The position numbers and the translations under genes were made by a program. Positions 18,181-29,493 of a stretch of DNA of 64,000 nucleotides are shown one piece after another. The notes under the pieces were generated by a model. It did not search any database. It saw only the letters and a list, made by a program, of their open reading frames with translations, and had not been told where the DNA came from. The stretch's first letter is position 1; each line of letters opens with the position of its first letter. Source of the DNA: Vibrio sinensis (GTDB lineage: Bacteria > Pseudomonadota > Gammaproteobacteria > Enterobacterales > Vibrionaceae); contig NZ_QVMU01000012.1 in the NCBI RefSeq assembly GCF_003605645.1, forward strand, positions 56,344-120,343, read 5' to 3'.

Positions 18181-19800
18181 ATGAAAGCATTCATACAACT
18201 GACCATCAGTTTACTCTCTCTCAGTTTCATTACTGGGTGTGGTGAAGATGTTGATCATGAAGAAATTCGCCAAAGCGGTTTTGTTTTTTGTGGTCAAGGT
18301 GGCCCAAATACATTCAACCCACAATTGGTTGATAGTGGTATTACTTCAGAAACTCTGAGCCCACAGATATTCGATACGTTATTGACGCTCGATCCCAATA
18401 GCTTCCAGCCAATCCCAAGTATTGCGCAGGCGTGGGACGTCAATGAGTCAGGCACAGAGTACACCTTTACTTTAAAACCGGATGTTCAATTCCAAACGAC
18501 ACCATGGTTCACTCCGTCACGTCCGTTGAATGCTGACGATGTTGTGTTCAGCTTTCGTCGAATCATCGACCCAAATCATCCATTCCACTATGTGGGCGGT
18601 GGTTTATACCCTTGGTTTGTCGGGATCGATTTTGCCAACCTCGTCACTAGTATTGAGGCGATTTCTGATCATCAAGTAAAATTCACCTTGAGTCGCCCTG
18701 ACAATACGTTCCTATCAAATATTGCGACGTCTCACGCGGTCATCCTCTCTAAAGAGTATGGTGATCAACTGATCTTTAGTGATGAAAAATCATTACTTGA
18801 TTCTAAGCCAATCGGAACCGGACCTTTCTACCTTGTGGAATACCAAGTAAATGATTTAATTCGTCTACTTAGACACGATAGTTATTGGAAAGGTCCAGCC
18901 AAAATGGATCAAGTCGTCTTCGATATTTCTCACAGGGGAACGGGTACTTTAGCCAAACTATTAAGAAATGAGTGTGATGTTTTAACGTCACCACGCTCAA
19001 GCCAGGTTCCAACCATTGTTGAACAACAAAATATTACGTTGACCGTTAAACCTGCAATGAACGTCTCTTTTATCGCAGTAAATACGTCACATCCTGCACT
19101 GAATAATGCCAACGTTCGTAAAGCACTAAACTATGCTATCAATCGCCAGAATATTTTGGATTCTGTTTATTACGGTACAGGTAGCCAAGCTTACTCAGTG
19201 TTACCACCCTCTTCTTGGGCTTACCAAAAAGATACGGTTCAAATCCGATATGACCGCAATTATGCATTAGCACTTTTACGTGATGCCGGTGTAGAGAAAG
19301 GGACTGAGTTCACAATGGCTGTTCCACTAGAACCGCGAGCGTATAACCCAAGTCCGAGAAAAACAGCTGAACTGATCCAAGCGAATTTTGCCGATATTGG
19401 TATCAAATTAAACCTAATGACAGATGATCGTTATGACCGCAACGACATCGGACATAATGACAATATCGACCTCTATTTAACTGGTTGGAATGCCAACACT
19501 GGCGATCCTGATAATTTCTTACGACCACTGCTCTCTTGCGATTCAAAACGCGCTGGAATCAATATTTCGAGTTGGTGTAACCCTGATTTCGACTTTTTGC
19601 TTGATCTTGCATTAGAAGTGGAAAAAAAACGTTACCGCGTCAACTTATATCATCAGGCGCAAAATATCCTCAATGAAGAATTTCCAATCATTCCACTTAG
19701 CCATGGGATGCAATTTCAAGCTCATGATAACTCATTATCTGGCTTCAAAATTAGCCCATTTGATGCTCAACCATTTGATCAAGTAGAAAGGGTAAAATAG
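18181..19800 (+). CDS. sapA: SapA peptide ABC transporter substrate-binding lipoprotein
   Basis: SapA is the periplasmic binding component of the Sap transporter, which is linked to resistance to antimicrobial peptides and is related to dipeptide/oligopeptide uptake. The 539-residue protein begins with a lipoprotein signal ending ITGC and is otherwise an SBP_bac_5 fold. It leads sapABCDF; sapB starts on the base after its stop. No convincing ribosome-binding sequence precedes the ATG (CGTTGTTTTT), although the signal peptide supports this start. In contrast to E. coli SapA, it appears to be lipid-anchored. Confidence 0.92.
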   Translation: MKAFIQLTISLLSLSFITGCGEDVDHEEIRQSGFVFCGQGGPNTFNPQLVDSGITSETLSPQIFDTLLTLDPNSFQPIPSIAQAWDVNESGTEYTFTLKPDVQFQTTPWFTPSRPLNADDVVFSFRRIIDPNHPFHYVGGGLYPWFVGIDFANLVTSIEAISDHQVKFTLSRPDNTFLSNIATSHAVILSKEYGDQLIFSDEKSLLDSKPIGTGPFYLVEYQVNDLIRLLRHDSYWKGPAKMDQVVFDISHRGTGTLAKLLRNECDVLTSPRSSQVPTIVEQQNITLTVKPAMNVSFIAVNTSHPALNNANVRKALNYAINRQNILDSVYYGTGSQAYSVLPPSSWAYQKDTVQIRYDRNYALALLRDAGVEKGTEFTMAVPLEPRAYNPSPRKTAELIQANFADIGIKLNLMTDDRYDRNDIGHNDNIDLYLTGWNANTGDPDNFLRPLLSCDSKRAGINISSWCNPDFDFLLDLALEVEKKRYRVNLYHQAQNILNEEFPIIPLSHGMQFQAHDNSLSGFKISPFDAQPFDQVERVK

Positions 19801-20763
19801 ATGTTCTTGTATACTATTCGTCGCCTCAATCTATTTATCATCACTTTGCTGATATTGACTATTATCGGCTTTAGTTTGTTACGTCTTGACCCAACTTCGC
19901 CTTGGTCTCAATACGAATTTTGGTCTGGCTGGACAACTTACCTTGGTGAGCTTAGACATTTAAATTTTGGTGTGAATAAAAATGGAGTACCCATCCTAAG
20001 CGAGTTGGAAATCGTCTTTCCAGCAACATTAGAGCTGGTCTTTATCGCTTTTATGTTATCGCTCATCATTGGTATTCCTCTTGGTACACTGGCAGGAATG
20101 AGACAAGGAAAATGGTTAGATACCATTATTTCTTTCACTTCTATGTCTGGCTACTCGGCCCCAATATTCTGGGTTGCGCTACTCATGATCATGGTCTTTT
20201 CTTTGCACTATCAGATCTTTCCGGTCGCAGGTCGTTATGACCTCCTGTATCAAATCGACCATGTCACCGGTTTTGCGCTAATCGACGCGACTCTTTCAGA
20301 CAATGAATATCGAATAAATGCTCTACAAAGTGTTATTGATCATTTGATTCTGCCTTGTTTTGTCCTCGCACTAGCACCGACAACTCAAGTTATTGGCCTG
20401 ATGCGGACTTCTGTATCAGAAGTAATGGGACAAAACTATATTCGAGCGGCGCGAATCAAGGGTCTCTCAACTTACGAAATCGTCACTCAGCACGTATTAC
20501 GTAACTCAATACCTCCTATTATTCCTAAAATAGGTGTTCAGCTTTCCAGTATGCTGACACTGACCATCATTGCTGAGTCTATTTTTAACTGGCCAGGAAT
20601 TGGGCGCTGGTTGCTTGATGCGCTTTCCAACCAAGATTATGTCGCCATTCAAGCAGGGGTCATCGTTGTCGCTACACTGGTACTCACAGCAAACATTTTG
20701 TCTGACTTAGTGGGTGCTATCGTTAACCCGCATGTAAGGAAAGAGTGGTATGCTAACAAATAA
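19801..20763 (+). CDS. sapB: SapB ABC transporter permease
   Basis: A 320-residue inner-membrane permease of the oligopeptide-transporter type, with about six helices. The EAA loop is recognisable near AARIKGLSTYEIVTQHVLRNSIPP. It forms the channel with SapC. It starts on the base after the sapA stop, with AAGGGT inside the end of sapA as ribosome site, and overlaps sapC by 14 bp, indicating translational coupling. Confidence 0.94.
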   Translation: MFLYTIRRLNLFIITLLILTIIGFSLLRLDPTSPWSQYEFWSGWTTYLGELRHLNFGVNKNGVPILSELEIVFPATLELVFIAFMLSLIIGIPLGTLAGMRQGKWLDTIISFTSMSGYSAPIFWVALLMIMVFSLHYQIFPVAGRYDLLYQIDHVTGFALIDATLSDNEYRINALQSVIDHLILPCFVLALAPTTQVIGLMRTSVSEVMGQNYIRAARIKGLSTYEIVTQHVLRNSIPPIIPKIGVQLSSMLTLTIIAESIFNWPGIGRWLLDALSNQDYVAIQAGVIVVATLVLTANILSDLVGAIVNPHVRKEWYANK

Positions 20764-21637
20764 TATCTATCAAGAAGAACGCATCCCGACTCAATTTGAA
20801 CGTTTCTGGAAAAGCTTTCGAACCAATAATCTCGCTATGTTTGGCCTTTGGTGCTTAGGGTTTATCGTATTCGTAACCTTGACCTCACCTTGGCTTGCAC
20901 CGCACGCGCCACAAATGCAAACTGGAGAGTTACTGCTTCCGCCATCTTGGAACCCTGCTGGGACCGTCGAGTACTTTCTTGGTACGGATGACTTAGGCCG
21001 TGATATTCTTTCACGTCTGATTATTGGGTCACAACTGACATTTGGTGCTGCTGTCTTGATTACTGCTATCGCCACTTTCATCGGCTGCTTGATTGGCATC
21101 TTAGCAGGCATGACTAAGGGGCTATTATCAAGCACGCTTAATCACCTACTTGATACCGTCATGTCTATTCCATCGCTACTGTTAGCGATCATTTTTGTGG
21201 CTTTTTTAGGTTTTGGTGAGTTCAATATTTTATTGGCGATCTGCCTTGCTCTGATCCCTCGATTCATTCGTTCTGTTTATCTTGCGGTACATACCGAAGT
21301 TGAGAAAGACTACATCATGGCTGCGAGACTCGACGGGGCAAATGATTTCTACCTATTATGGAACTCAATTTTACCTAATATTCTTACCATAATTGCCGCC
21401 GAAGTAACTTTGGCGCTCTCTATTGCCATTTTAGATATCACAGCCCTTGGTTTCCTTGGACTTGGTGCTCAGGCACCAAGTACCGAATGGGGGGCTATTT
21501 TAGGTGACTCAGTGGAATTAATTTACCTTGCTCCATGGACGGTGACACTACCAGGATTGGCGATTATGTTTACCGTTGTTGCTGTTAACCTCGTCGGTGA
21601 AGGCGTTCGACGCGCACTCAATGCGGGGATCGAATAA
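20750..21637 (+). CDS. sapC: SapC ABC transporter permease
   Basis: A 295-residue inner-membrane permease, partner of SapB. The N-terminal cytoplasmic segment and first helix are followed by a DppC-type transport domain with [24 protein letters not shown] and the EAA-like [20 protein letters not shown]. Its start overlaps sapB and its TAATG stop overlaps the sapD start. Confidence 0.94.
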   Translation: MLTNNIYQEERIPTQFERFWKSFRTNNLAMFGLWCLGFIVFVTLTSPWLAPHAPQMQTGELLLPPSWNPAGTVEYFLGTDDLGRDILSRLIIGSQLTFGAAVLITAIATFIGCLIGILAGMTKGLLSSTLNHLLDTVMSIPSLLLAIIFVAFLGFGEFNILLAICLALIPRFIRSVYLAVHTEVEKDYIMAARLDGANDFYLLWNSILPNILTIIAAEVTLALSIAILDITALGFLGLGAQAPSTEWGAILGDSVELIYLAPWTVTLPGLAIMFTVVAVNLVGEGVRRALNAGIE

Positions 21638-22632
21638 TGCCTTTATTAGATATCCGACATTTAACGATTGAGATTGAAACGCCTCAAGGTCTCGTTAAAG
21701 CTGTAGATCGCATGAGTCTTACCTTAAATGAAGGTGAGATTCGAGGTCTCGTAGGTGAATCGGGCTCAGGAAAAAGCTTAGTCGCAAAAGCCATCGTCGG
21801 CGTTTGTAAAGACAACTGGAAAGTTACGGCAGACCGTATGCGACTTGGCAATATCGATTTATTGCAATTAACGCCTCGTGAGCGTCGCCGTGTGATTGCA
21901 CGTGATATCGCAATGATCTTCCAAGAGCCATCAACCTGTTTAGATCCCTCTGAAGATGTGGGGCAACAGTTGATTGAATCGATTCCAGCACGATCTTTTG
22001 ACGGCAAGTGGTGGCAGCGTTTTGCTTGGCGTAAAAAACAAGCGATTGCTTTGCTACATAAAGTGGGTATCAAAGATCATAAGAAAATAATGAATAGCTA
22101 CCCTTATGAATTGACCGATGGTGAATGTCAAAAGGTGATGATTGCCATGTCAATTGCCGCTAAACCCAAGCTATTGATTGCTGATGAACCAACCAACGAC
22201 TTAGATCCAATCACTCAATCGCAGATTTTACGTCTGCTCAGTCGTATGAATCAGGTTCACAATACGACCATCGTACTTATCGGCCACGACTTGACCACTA
22301 TTACTCAATGGGCAACGCGTATTACTGTTATGTATTGTGGTCAATCCGTAGAATCAGCCGACACTGACAAAATCTTAAATGCGCCAAAACATCCGTACAC
22401 GGTTGCGCTACTTAGAGCTATGCCAGACTTTAGCGATTGGATCCCGCACAAGCAAAAACTCGAGTCACTTGCGGGAACAATTCCTCCACTTCAGCATCTG
22501 CCTATAGGTTGTCGATTAGGTCCAAGATGTCCATATGCACAGCGCCAATGCGTTGAGATTCCACAACCAAGAAAAGTAAAAAATCATAAGTATTCGTGTC
22601 ACTTCCCACTCAACATGGAGAAAAAATCATGA
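21637..22632 (+). CDS. sapD: SapD ABC transporter ATP-binding protein
   Basis: A 331-residue cytoplasmic ATPase of the oligopeptide family. Walker A is GESGSGKS and Walker B is LLIADEPT. The signature motif is degenerate ([13 protein letters not shown] rather than LSGGQ), which is also the case in E. coli SapD. The C-terminal cysteine-containing oligopeptide tail ([15 protein letters not shown]) is present. SapD in enterobacteria is also tied to Trk potassium uptake. The stop overlaps sapF as ATGA. Confidence 0.94.
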   Translation: MPLLDIRHLTIEIETPQGLVKAVDRMSLTLNEGEIRGLVGESGSGKSLVAKAIVGVCKDNWKVTADRMRLGNIDLLQLTPRERRRVIARDIAMIFQEPSTCLDPSEDVGQQLIESIPARSFDGKWWQRFAWRKKQAIALLHKVGIKDHKKIMNSYPYELTDGECQKVMIAMSIAAKPKLLIADEPTNDLDPITQSQILRLLSRMNQVHNTTIVLIGHDLTTITQWATRITVMYCGQSVESADTDKILNAPKHPYTVALLRAMPDFSDWIPHKQKLESLAGTIPPLQHLPIGCRLGPRCPYAQRQCVEIPQPRKVKNHKYSCHFPLNMEKKS

Positions 22633-23414
22633 GTGCTTTATTAGAGGTCACTGATCTTTCTAAAGATTTCATTACTCGTTCGGGATTATTTCGCAAGAAA
22701 ATTCACCACGCTGTTAAACCCGTCAGTTTCTCACTTGAAGCAGGCCAAACCATTGGCTTCATAGGTCAAAATGGTTCGGGAAAATCAACATTAGCACGAA
22801 TGTTGGCAGGAATGGTGGAACCAACTTCCGGGGAAATTCGAGTCAATGGGGATTTGTTAGAACACAAAGACTACTCAACGCGCTGTAAACTGATTCGCAT
22901 GATTTTTCAAGACCCCAATACATCATTGAACCCTCGCATTCAGATTGGTCGTATTCTAGAAGGACCTCTGATGCGAAATACAAATATGACGCCAGAAGCT
23001 CGTATGAACCGAGTGAAAGCCACTTTACTCCGTGTTGGCTTGCTCCCTGAACATGCTTATTTCTATCCCCAGATGTTAGCAACGGGGCAAAAACAGCGCG
23101 TATGCCTTGCTCGAGCTTTAATACTTCAACCATCAATAATTGTAGCCGATGAAGCATTAAACGGCTTAGACATGGCGATGCGCTCTCAAATTATTAACCT
23201 GTTTTTGGAGCTCCAAGAGGAAATGGGAGTTGCCTTTATCTATGTTTCACAACACATCGGCATAATGAAACATATTACAGACCAAGTCATGGTAATGCAT
23301 GAGGGAGAAGTGGTGGAATCTGGTAACACGCAACAAGTGCTTTCATGCCCAGAACACCCTATTACTCAACGTCTAGTCGAGAGCCACTTTAATAAGGCTC
23401 GTAATTTCAGATAA
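22629..23414 (+). CDS. sapF: SapF ABC transporter ATP-binding protein
   Basis: The second ATPase of the Sap transporter, 261 residues. Walker A is GQNGSGKS, the signature region is [15 protein letters not shown] and Walker B is IIVADEAL. The ATG at 22629 overlaps the sapD stop and has GGAG upstream. A longer frame would add 11 residues within sapD and is rejected. It ends the recognised sap genes, but a DUF2927 gene follows after a 26-bp gap. Confidence 0.93.
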   Translation: MSALLEVTDLSKDFITRSGLFRKKIHHAVKPVSFSLEAGQTIGFIGQNGSGKSTLARMLAGMVEPTSGEIRVNGDLLEHKDYSTRCKLIRMIFQDPNTSLNPRIQIGRILEGPLMRNTNMTPEARMNRVKATLLRVGLLPEHAYFYPQMLATGQKQRVCLARALILQPSIIVADEALNGLDMAMRSQIINLFLELQEEMGVAFIYVSQHIGIMKHITDQVMVMHEGEVVESGNTQQVLSCPEHPITQRLVESHFNKARNFR

Positions 23415-23440
23415 CCTCTTCAAATAGCACCTATGGATGG

Positions 23441-24220
23441 ATGATGATGGCAAGGATTGCCCTATTTATCTCACTAATAACGTTTCCTTTGATGTCATTT
23501 GCAACACCAAAAACCTGGCTGGATACATCATTTGTAAAGCGGGCCTTTTTAGAAGTTGCACTTAAAAATGAATACTCATCTGGTGATAAGCCTTTAGTTA
23601 AATGGCAGCAGCCCATCAAGATTTGGGTAAAACATAAAGTCGCTGATCAGATACTACATGACGAGCTGGTCGACGCACATCTCCTACATCTTCAGAAAAT
23701 AACAGGACATAGTATCTCTCGAGTCTCGACTCGTAAGCATGCTAATGTAATCTGGATATTTACTCGAGAATCACTTTGGCAGCAGGATATCAGCCAAGAA
23801 ATCGGCAAAGACGCTCTTAAGCATATACATGGTGCCATCTGTACAGCCAGTTACCGAGTCTCAGTAAAAAACAAAGACATAGTAAGAGCCACGGTTATTG
23901 TTCCGGTTGACCAGAGTCGTGCACATGGAAAACTACTTGCTTGTATTGTTGAAGAGATCACCCAAGTGATGGGACTACCGAATGACTCACAACTCGCCTA
24001 CCCATCAATCTTTAATGATCGTACGCCTGATGATCTATTATCTCCGCTCGATGTCGTATTACTTAAATTACTCTATGAACCGTCGCTAAAGAGCGGTATG
24101 AGTAAATCTCAAGTATCTGATCAGATTGATATTTTATTAGTTCAATATCAGCGAGATGGGATTCTAAAAAATGCTGTCAACGTATCACGCTCAGCGCCAC
24201 TGTGGAAAATATTAGAGTAA
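23441..24220 (+). CDS. DUF2927-family exported protein downstream of sapF
   Basis: Up to 259 residues with a signal peptide (MARIALFISLITFPLMSFA). The remainder resembles the DUF2927 family, notably the conserved CIVEEITQVMGLPNDS block followed by SIFNDRTPDDLLSPLDVVLLKLLYEP. Its biochemical function is unknown. The EEITQ helix resembles metzincin-like protease helices, but an HExxH motif is absent, so I do not call it a peptidase. Three ATG codons occur in a row; the third (23447) has the best-spaced GGATGG. It is 26 bp after sapF and ends in a strong terminator, so it is probably the sixth gene of the sap transcript. Confidence 0.75.
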   Translation: MMMARIALFISLITFPLMSFATPKTWLDTSFVKRAFLEVALKNEYSSGDKPLVKWQQPIKIWVKHKVADQILHDELVDAHLLHLQKITGHSISRVSTRKHANVIWIFTRESLWQQDISQEIGKDALKHIHGAICTASYRVSVKNKDIVRATVIVPVDQSRAHGKLLACIVEEITQVMGLPNDSQLAYPSIFNDRTPDDLLSPLDVVLLKLLYEPSLKSGMSKSQVSDQIDILLVQYQRDGILKNAVNVSRSAPLWKILE

Positions 24221-24242
24221 ACCGAAATTCGATGAACATAAA

Positions 24243-24264
24243 AAACCCATCCGAAGATGGGTTT
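24243..24264. terminator. Bidirectional terminator between the DUF2927 gene and ppaC
   Basis: AAACCCATC and GATGGGTTT form a 9-bp stem with a CGAA loop, flanked by A- and T-rich runs on both sides, between convergent genes. Confidence 0.8.
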
Positions 24265-24289
24265 AAAAAATCATGCTGTACTTTACGAA

Positions 24290-25195
24290 TTAAGCAAGTT
24301 CAGTTTGAAGCCAAGGCCAACCTTGCTTCTTACGGCTTAGTGTATTTTCCATCATTAACATGCCATCTTTTTCATGCTTGATGAGTTTCTCTGCCCACTC
24401 ACCTTTGTGTAGTAGACGAGTTTGTGCTGTTGTAATGTCAGTTAACATTACCGCAGCAAATGCTAGGTTCTCTTCAAGACAACGACGCTCAAGATCAGCT
24501 TCTAGTGCTTCAATCATCGCATCAACTTGCTCAAGTGTTGCAAGTTCAACCTGACCGACAACAACGTCACGACCATTGAATGGGTAGCCTTTAAGATCTT
24601 TCTCTACAAGTTCAGCAGCAGAAAGTCCTTCGATGTTTGTTTTTGCAATCAGCAAATCTTTAATGAATGCATCAACGTCTTGAACGTCTGCAATCTGTGC
24701 CAATTCTGCTACCGCGTCTTCATCTTTTTGAGTACACGTTGGTGAAGCAAAACCCACAGTGTCTGAAAGAATTGCAGACATCATTAGTTTAGCGATTTGA
24801 GGAGTGATTGTGTGACCTTCAATTTTGAACATATTGAAAAGCACTGTGTTTGTACAACCAACAGGCCAGATCCAAGCTTCCATTGGGTTTATTGTCATAA
24901 CATCACCTAGACGGTGGTGGTCAACAATACCCACAATTTCTGCTTCAGCCACATCATCTGGTGCTTGTGCTAGATCTGAGTAATCAACGAGCCAAATTTT
25001 TTCACCGGCAACGCTAGTACGTAGTTCAGGCGCCTGAGCACCGGCAACTTCCAGAATGTGCTGGGTTTCGCGGTTAATTTCACCTTGACGAATTGGCATT
25101 GCTTCAACACCACGTGCTTTTAGAAGCTCAGTCGCAACAAGTGCACTACAGATACTATCACTATCAGGGTTCTTGTGACCTACAACTAGAATCAT
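24290..25195 (-). CDS. ppaC: Manganese-dependent inorganic pyrophosphatase (family II)
   Basis: A 301-residue cytoplasmic enzyme hydrolysing pyrophosphate to phosphate, with metal-binding motifs of the DHH superfamily. N-terminal GHKNPDSDS and VDHH (about 92-94) provide the dinuclear Mn site; the C-terminal SRKKQ substrate motif is present (LSRKKQGWPWL). The ATG at 25195 has AGGAA at good spacing and gives MILVVGHKNPDSD, matching the family; an upstream start would add 12 unlikely residues. It is divergent from a Fur-boxed candidate metal transporter. Confidence 0.95.
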   Translation of the reverse strand: MILVVGHKNPDSDSICSALVATELLKARGVEAMPIRQGEINRETQHILEVAGAQAPELRTSVAGEKIWLVDYSDLAQAPDDVAEAEIVGIVDHHRLGDVMTINPMEAWIWPVGCTNTVLFNMFKIEGHTITPQIAKLMMSAILSDTVGFASPTCTQKDEDAVAELAQIADVQDVDAFIKDLLIAKTNIEGLSAAELVEKDLKGYPFNGRDVVVGQVELATLEQVDAMIEALEADLERRCLEENLAFAAVMLTDITTAQTRLLHKGEWAEKLIKHEKDGMLMMENTLSRKKQGWPWLQTELA

Positions 25196-25366
25196 CTTAT
25201 TTCCTATTGGTTTTCTATCTATACCCTCCAAAGAGAGGGCTATTACTCACAACGGACGTTACTTTACCTGATTTTCAAAATTTGTCATCGGTTTCAAGGT
25301 CAGCTGCGGAAAAAGAAGACAAAAAACGATGAAATTTGTTGCAAACAATTCTCATTTATTTATATT

Positions 25367-25385
25367 GATAATAATTCTCATTATG
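25367..25385. promoter_or_regulatory. Fur box upstream of the DUF2899 transporter
   Basis: The 19-mer beginning GATAATAATTCTC matches the Fur consensus GATAATGATAATCATTATC at 15 of 19 positions. A second copy of AATTCTCATT occurs at 25347-25356, 26 bp from the one at 25373-25382, so two overlapping Fur sites are likely. They lie within 50 bp of the transporter start at 25397. Confidence 0.8.
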
Positions 25386-25396
25386 ATTTGGCAAAT

Positions 25397-26599
25397 ATGA
25401 ACTCCATACCTTTTTCTCAGTATTTACCTAGCTGGCTATCCATTTCCCAGTTCCAATTGGCCTATAAACGTCTATTGTTGCCCGTGGCACTTCTTGCTCT
25501 GTTAGCAACACAGCAAACTCGTGAGCTGACAGTCAATACTCTCTCAGACGCTTTTTGGGCCGTTTCCGCCTATGTCGCATTTACGCTTGCGATTTATCAC
25601 TACTTATCTTTATTTATTAGTAAGCAAAATCGCGTTGTTAACTTATTCCATCACTCGCGCCGCTACCAAGTCTTTTTCTCTGCTCTTTTAGGTGCTCTGC
25701 CCGGTTGTGGCGGCGCTATCGTCGTAACAACCCAATTTGTCAGTGGTCGAGTAGGTTTTGGTGCGATTGTTGCGGTTTTAACATCGACTATGGGCGATGC
25801 CGCCTTTTTATTACTCGCCAGTAAACCTGATATTGGTCTCGCAGTCATCGCACTTGGTGTTGTTGTCGGAACGCTTTCTGGTTGGGCAGTCAACGCTCTT
25901 CATGCCGATGATTTTCTACGTCCTAAAACAGAGGGGAGCGATACCCATCTCCATTCGTGCAAAGGGGCAAACACACTAGAAAAGAAAGCCATTAATCTGC
26001 AAGGCACCTTTTGGAAATGGCTGCTTGTACCTACCGCAATCATTGCAACACTGGGCTCTTTCCAAGTCGATATCAACGCGCTGTTTCACCTACCTGAGAT
26101 GACCATTGAATGGATTGGTACCGTACTTATTGTTGTCAGCATGCTACTTTGGGCCATGACGAAAGAACTACATGACTATCAATCCACGGTATCGGAAGAC
26201 ACAAAATGTGTCTCTTCTCATCCACTACAAAAAGCAGCGCAAGATACCAACTTTGTCACTGCTTGGGTTATCGTGGCATTTCTTGCTTTCGAGTTCACAA
26301 CCTCTTTTGCTCACCTTGAACTGCCAGTCATTTTCGAAGGGTTGGGTGTCTGGATGCCACTGATGGGCTTGGCTATTGGCTTGTTACCTGGATGCGGTCC
26401 CCAAATCTTAGTCACCAGCTTGTACATTTCCGGCGCAGTACCACTTTCAGCTCAACTAGCCAATTCAATATCAAATGACGGGGATGCATTATTTCCTGCT
26501 ATTGCACTGGCTCCTAAAGCAGCCCTAGTTGCGACATTTTACTCAGCAGTTCCGGCTCTAATCGTGGGTTACGGCTACTATTTCTTATTTGAAATGTAA
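25397..26599 (+). CDS. Putative 10-TM metal transporter (DUF2899 / ArsP_2-like)
   Basis: A 400-residue inner-membrane protein with about ten hydrophobic segments in two homologous halves. Each half carries a cysteine-glycine motif: LGALPGCGGAIVVTTQFVSG and AIGLLPGCGPQILVTSLYISG, each followed by a S-x-D-GDA block. Family members are annotated as putative heavy-metal or manganese transporters; neither metal nor direction can be read from the sequence. A histidine-rich loop (ALHADD...THLHSCKG) lies mid-protein. The ATG at 25397 is preferred over an in-frame TTG; no strong ribosome site is visible. Iron-linked control is indicated by the Fur box. Confidence 0.75.
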   Translation: MNSIPFSQYLPSWLSISQFQLAYKRLLLPVALLALLATQQTRELTVNTLSDAFWAVSAYVAFTLAIYHYLSLFISKQNRVVNLFHHSRRYQVFFSALLGALPGCGGAIVVTTQFVSGRVGFGAIVAVLTSTMGDAAFLLLASKPDIGLAVIALGVVVGTLSGWAVNALHADDFLRPKTEGSDTHLHSCKGANTLEKKAINLQGTFWKWLLVPTAIIATLGSFQVDINALFHLPEMTIEWIGTVLIVVSMLLWAMTKELHDYQSTVSEDTKCVSSHPLQKAAQDTNFVTAWVIVAFLAFEFTTSFAHLELPVIFEGLGVWMPLMGLAIGLLPGCGPQILVTSLYISGAVPLSAQLANSISNDGDALFPAIALAPKAALVATFYSAVPALIVGYGYYFLFEM

Positions 26600-26637
26600 C
26601 GTTCATTCTCTTAACGAGACGAATACTGAGAAAACAA

Positions 26638-26670
26638 AAAGCCGCTTGTCGTTTAAAAACAAGCGGCTTT
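26638..26670. terminator. Bidirectional terminator between the DUF2899 gene and hisI
   Basis: AAAGCCGCTTGT and ACAAGCGGCTTT form a 12-bp perfect stem with a 9-nt loop, between convergent genes. Confidence 0.85.
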
Positions 26671-26696
26671 GGGAGATATCTAGCGTCGGTACGAAC

Positions 26697-27343
26697 TTAT
26701 TTGTGGCGTTCTTTCAACTTATTAATCACGTCATTGAAAGACAAACCTTGGTCTTGCAGCAGCACTAATAGGTGATAAATCAAATCGGCAGATTCACAGA
26801 CTAATTCCGCCTTATCACCCGACGTCGCCGCAAGCGCGACTTCAACGCCCTCTTCGCCCACTTTCTGCGATATACGTTTGGTACCACGAGCATACAAGTT
26901 TGCGGTATAAGAGGAGTCAGGATCGGCATGTTTACGCTCAGCCAAGAGTTGTTCCAATTGATGAAGCCACACCATTTGTGACTCCTGCTGCTGATCACCA
27001 TCCCAACACGTCGTTGTTCCTGTATGACAGGTTGGCCCAACTGGGTTTACCTTAACTAATAGCGTATCGTTATCGCAATCCAATGCGATATTTTCTAGTT
27101 TCAAAACGTGGCCTGACGTTTCACCTTTTGTCCACAAACGCTCTTTCGTTCGCGAAAAAAATGTTACGTGCCCCGTTTGAACCGTCTTATCCAGCGCCGC
27201 AGGGTTCATGTACCCCATCATTAGGACTTGGCTCGATTGATAGTCTTGTACAATGGCCGGAACCAAGCCATCTACTTTCTCCCAATCAATTCGTTTAGAC
27301 AATGCCGTGACATCTGTGCTCGAAAATTGGTCCATTGCAAAAC

Positions 27344-27347
<4 letters not shown>
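26697..27347 (-). CDS. hisI: Bifunctional phosphoribosyl-AMP cyclohydrolase / phosphoribosyl-ATP pyrophosphatase
   Basis: A fused HisI-HisE enzyme of 216 residues carrying out the second and third steps of histidine synthesis. The N-terminal cyclohydrolase domain shows [21 protein letters not shown] and the zinc cysteines in [12 protein letters not shown]. The C-terminal pyrophosphatase shows [13 protein letters not shown] and [12 protein letters not shown]. It is the last gene of the his operon and overlaps hisF by ATGA. Confidence 0.96.
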
Positions 27348-28848
<1,501 letters not shown>

Positions 28849-29478
28849 TTATAAATTCAAAAAGTTTTCGATCAGTTTTGAGCCAGCTTTACTTGAACGT
28901 TCTGGGTGAAACTGAACTCCATAGTAATTTTCGCTTTGAACAGCCGCTGTAAATGGTTGACCGTATTCACACTGAGCAATGGTGTAATCCCCAACTGGCA
29001 TAGCAAAGCTATGGACAAAATAGAAATATTCACCTTCTTCAATATCTTTAAATAGTGGATGTTCTGGCAATGATGTGACGGTATTCCATCCCATATGCGG
29101 TAAAGGTAAGCCTCCCGTTTCCAACAGGTGCACTTCTCCCTCACACAGCCCTAGGCACTCCACAATATCATTGGCTTTTTGGCCTTTTTCCTTGGAAAAT
29201 TGACCCAGTAACTGCATTCCTAAACAAATGCCAAGTAGTGGTTTCTCTACTTGCTTTACTAGCTCAATCAAATCACGCTCAGCGAGGTTTTTCATCGCCT
29301 CACTTGCCGTCCCCACGCCGGGTAAAAACAGTTTATCTGCGGCTAAAACCACTTGCGGGTCTTTCGATACTACGACATCACAACCTAAACGCTCTATCGC
29401 AAATTTAACGGACGAAACATTCGCGCAACCCGTATCAATAATCACGACTTTCTGCTCAGACAACTTCTTTTGTGTCAT
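28849..29478 (-). CDS. hisH: Imidazole glycerol phosphate synthase glutamine amidotransferase subunit
   Basis: A 209-residue class I glutamine amidotransferase that supplies ammonia to HisF. The catalytic triad is visible: Cys in [11 protein letters not shown], and His and Glu in [12 protein letters not shown]. The ATG at 29478 is chosen because AAGGAG lies six bases upstream; the frame also contains an earlier ATG next to the hisB stop (adding MKERA) which is less likely. Confidence 0.95.
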   Translation of the reverse strand: MTQKKLSEQKVVIIDTGCANVSSVKFAIERLGCDVVVSKDPQVVLAADKLFLPGVGTASEAMKNLAERDLIELVKQVEKPLLGICLGMQLLGQFSKEKGQKANDIVECLGLCEGEVHLLETGGLPLPHMGWNTVTSLPEHPLFKDIEEGEYFYFVHSFAMPVGDYTIAQCEYGQPFTAAVQSENYYGVQFHPERSSKAGSKLIENFLNL

Positions 29479-29493
29479 TGCTCGCTCCTTCAT

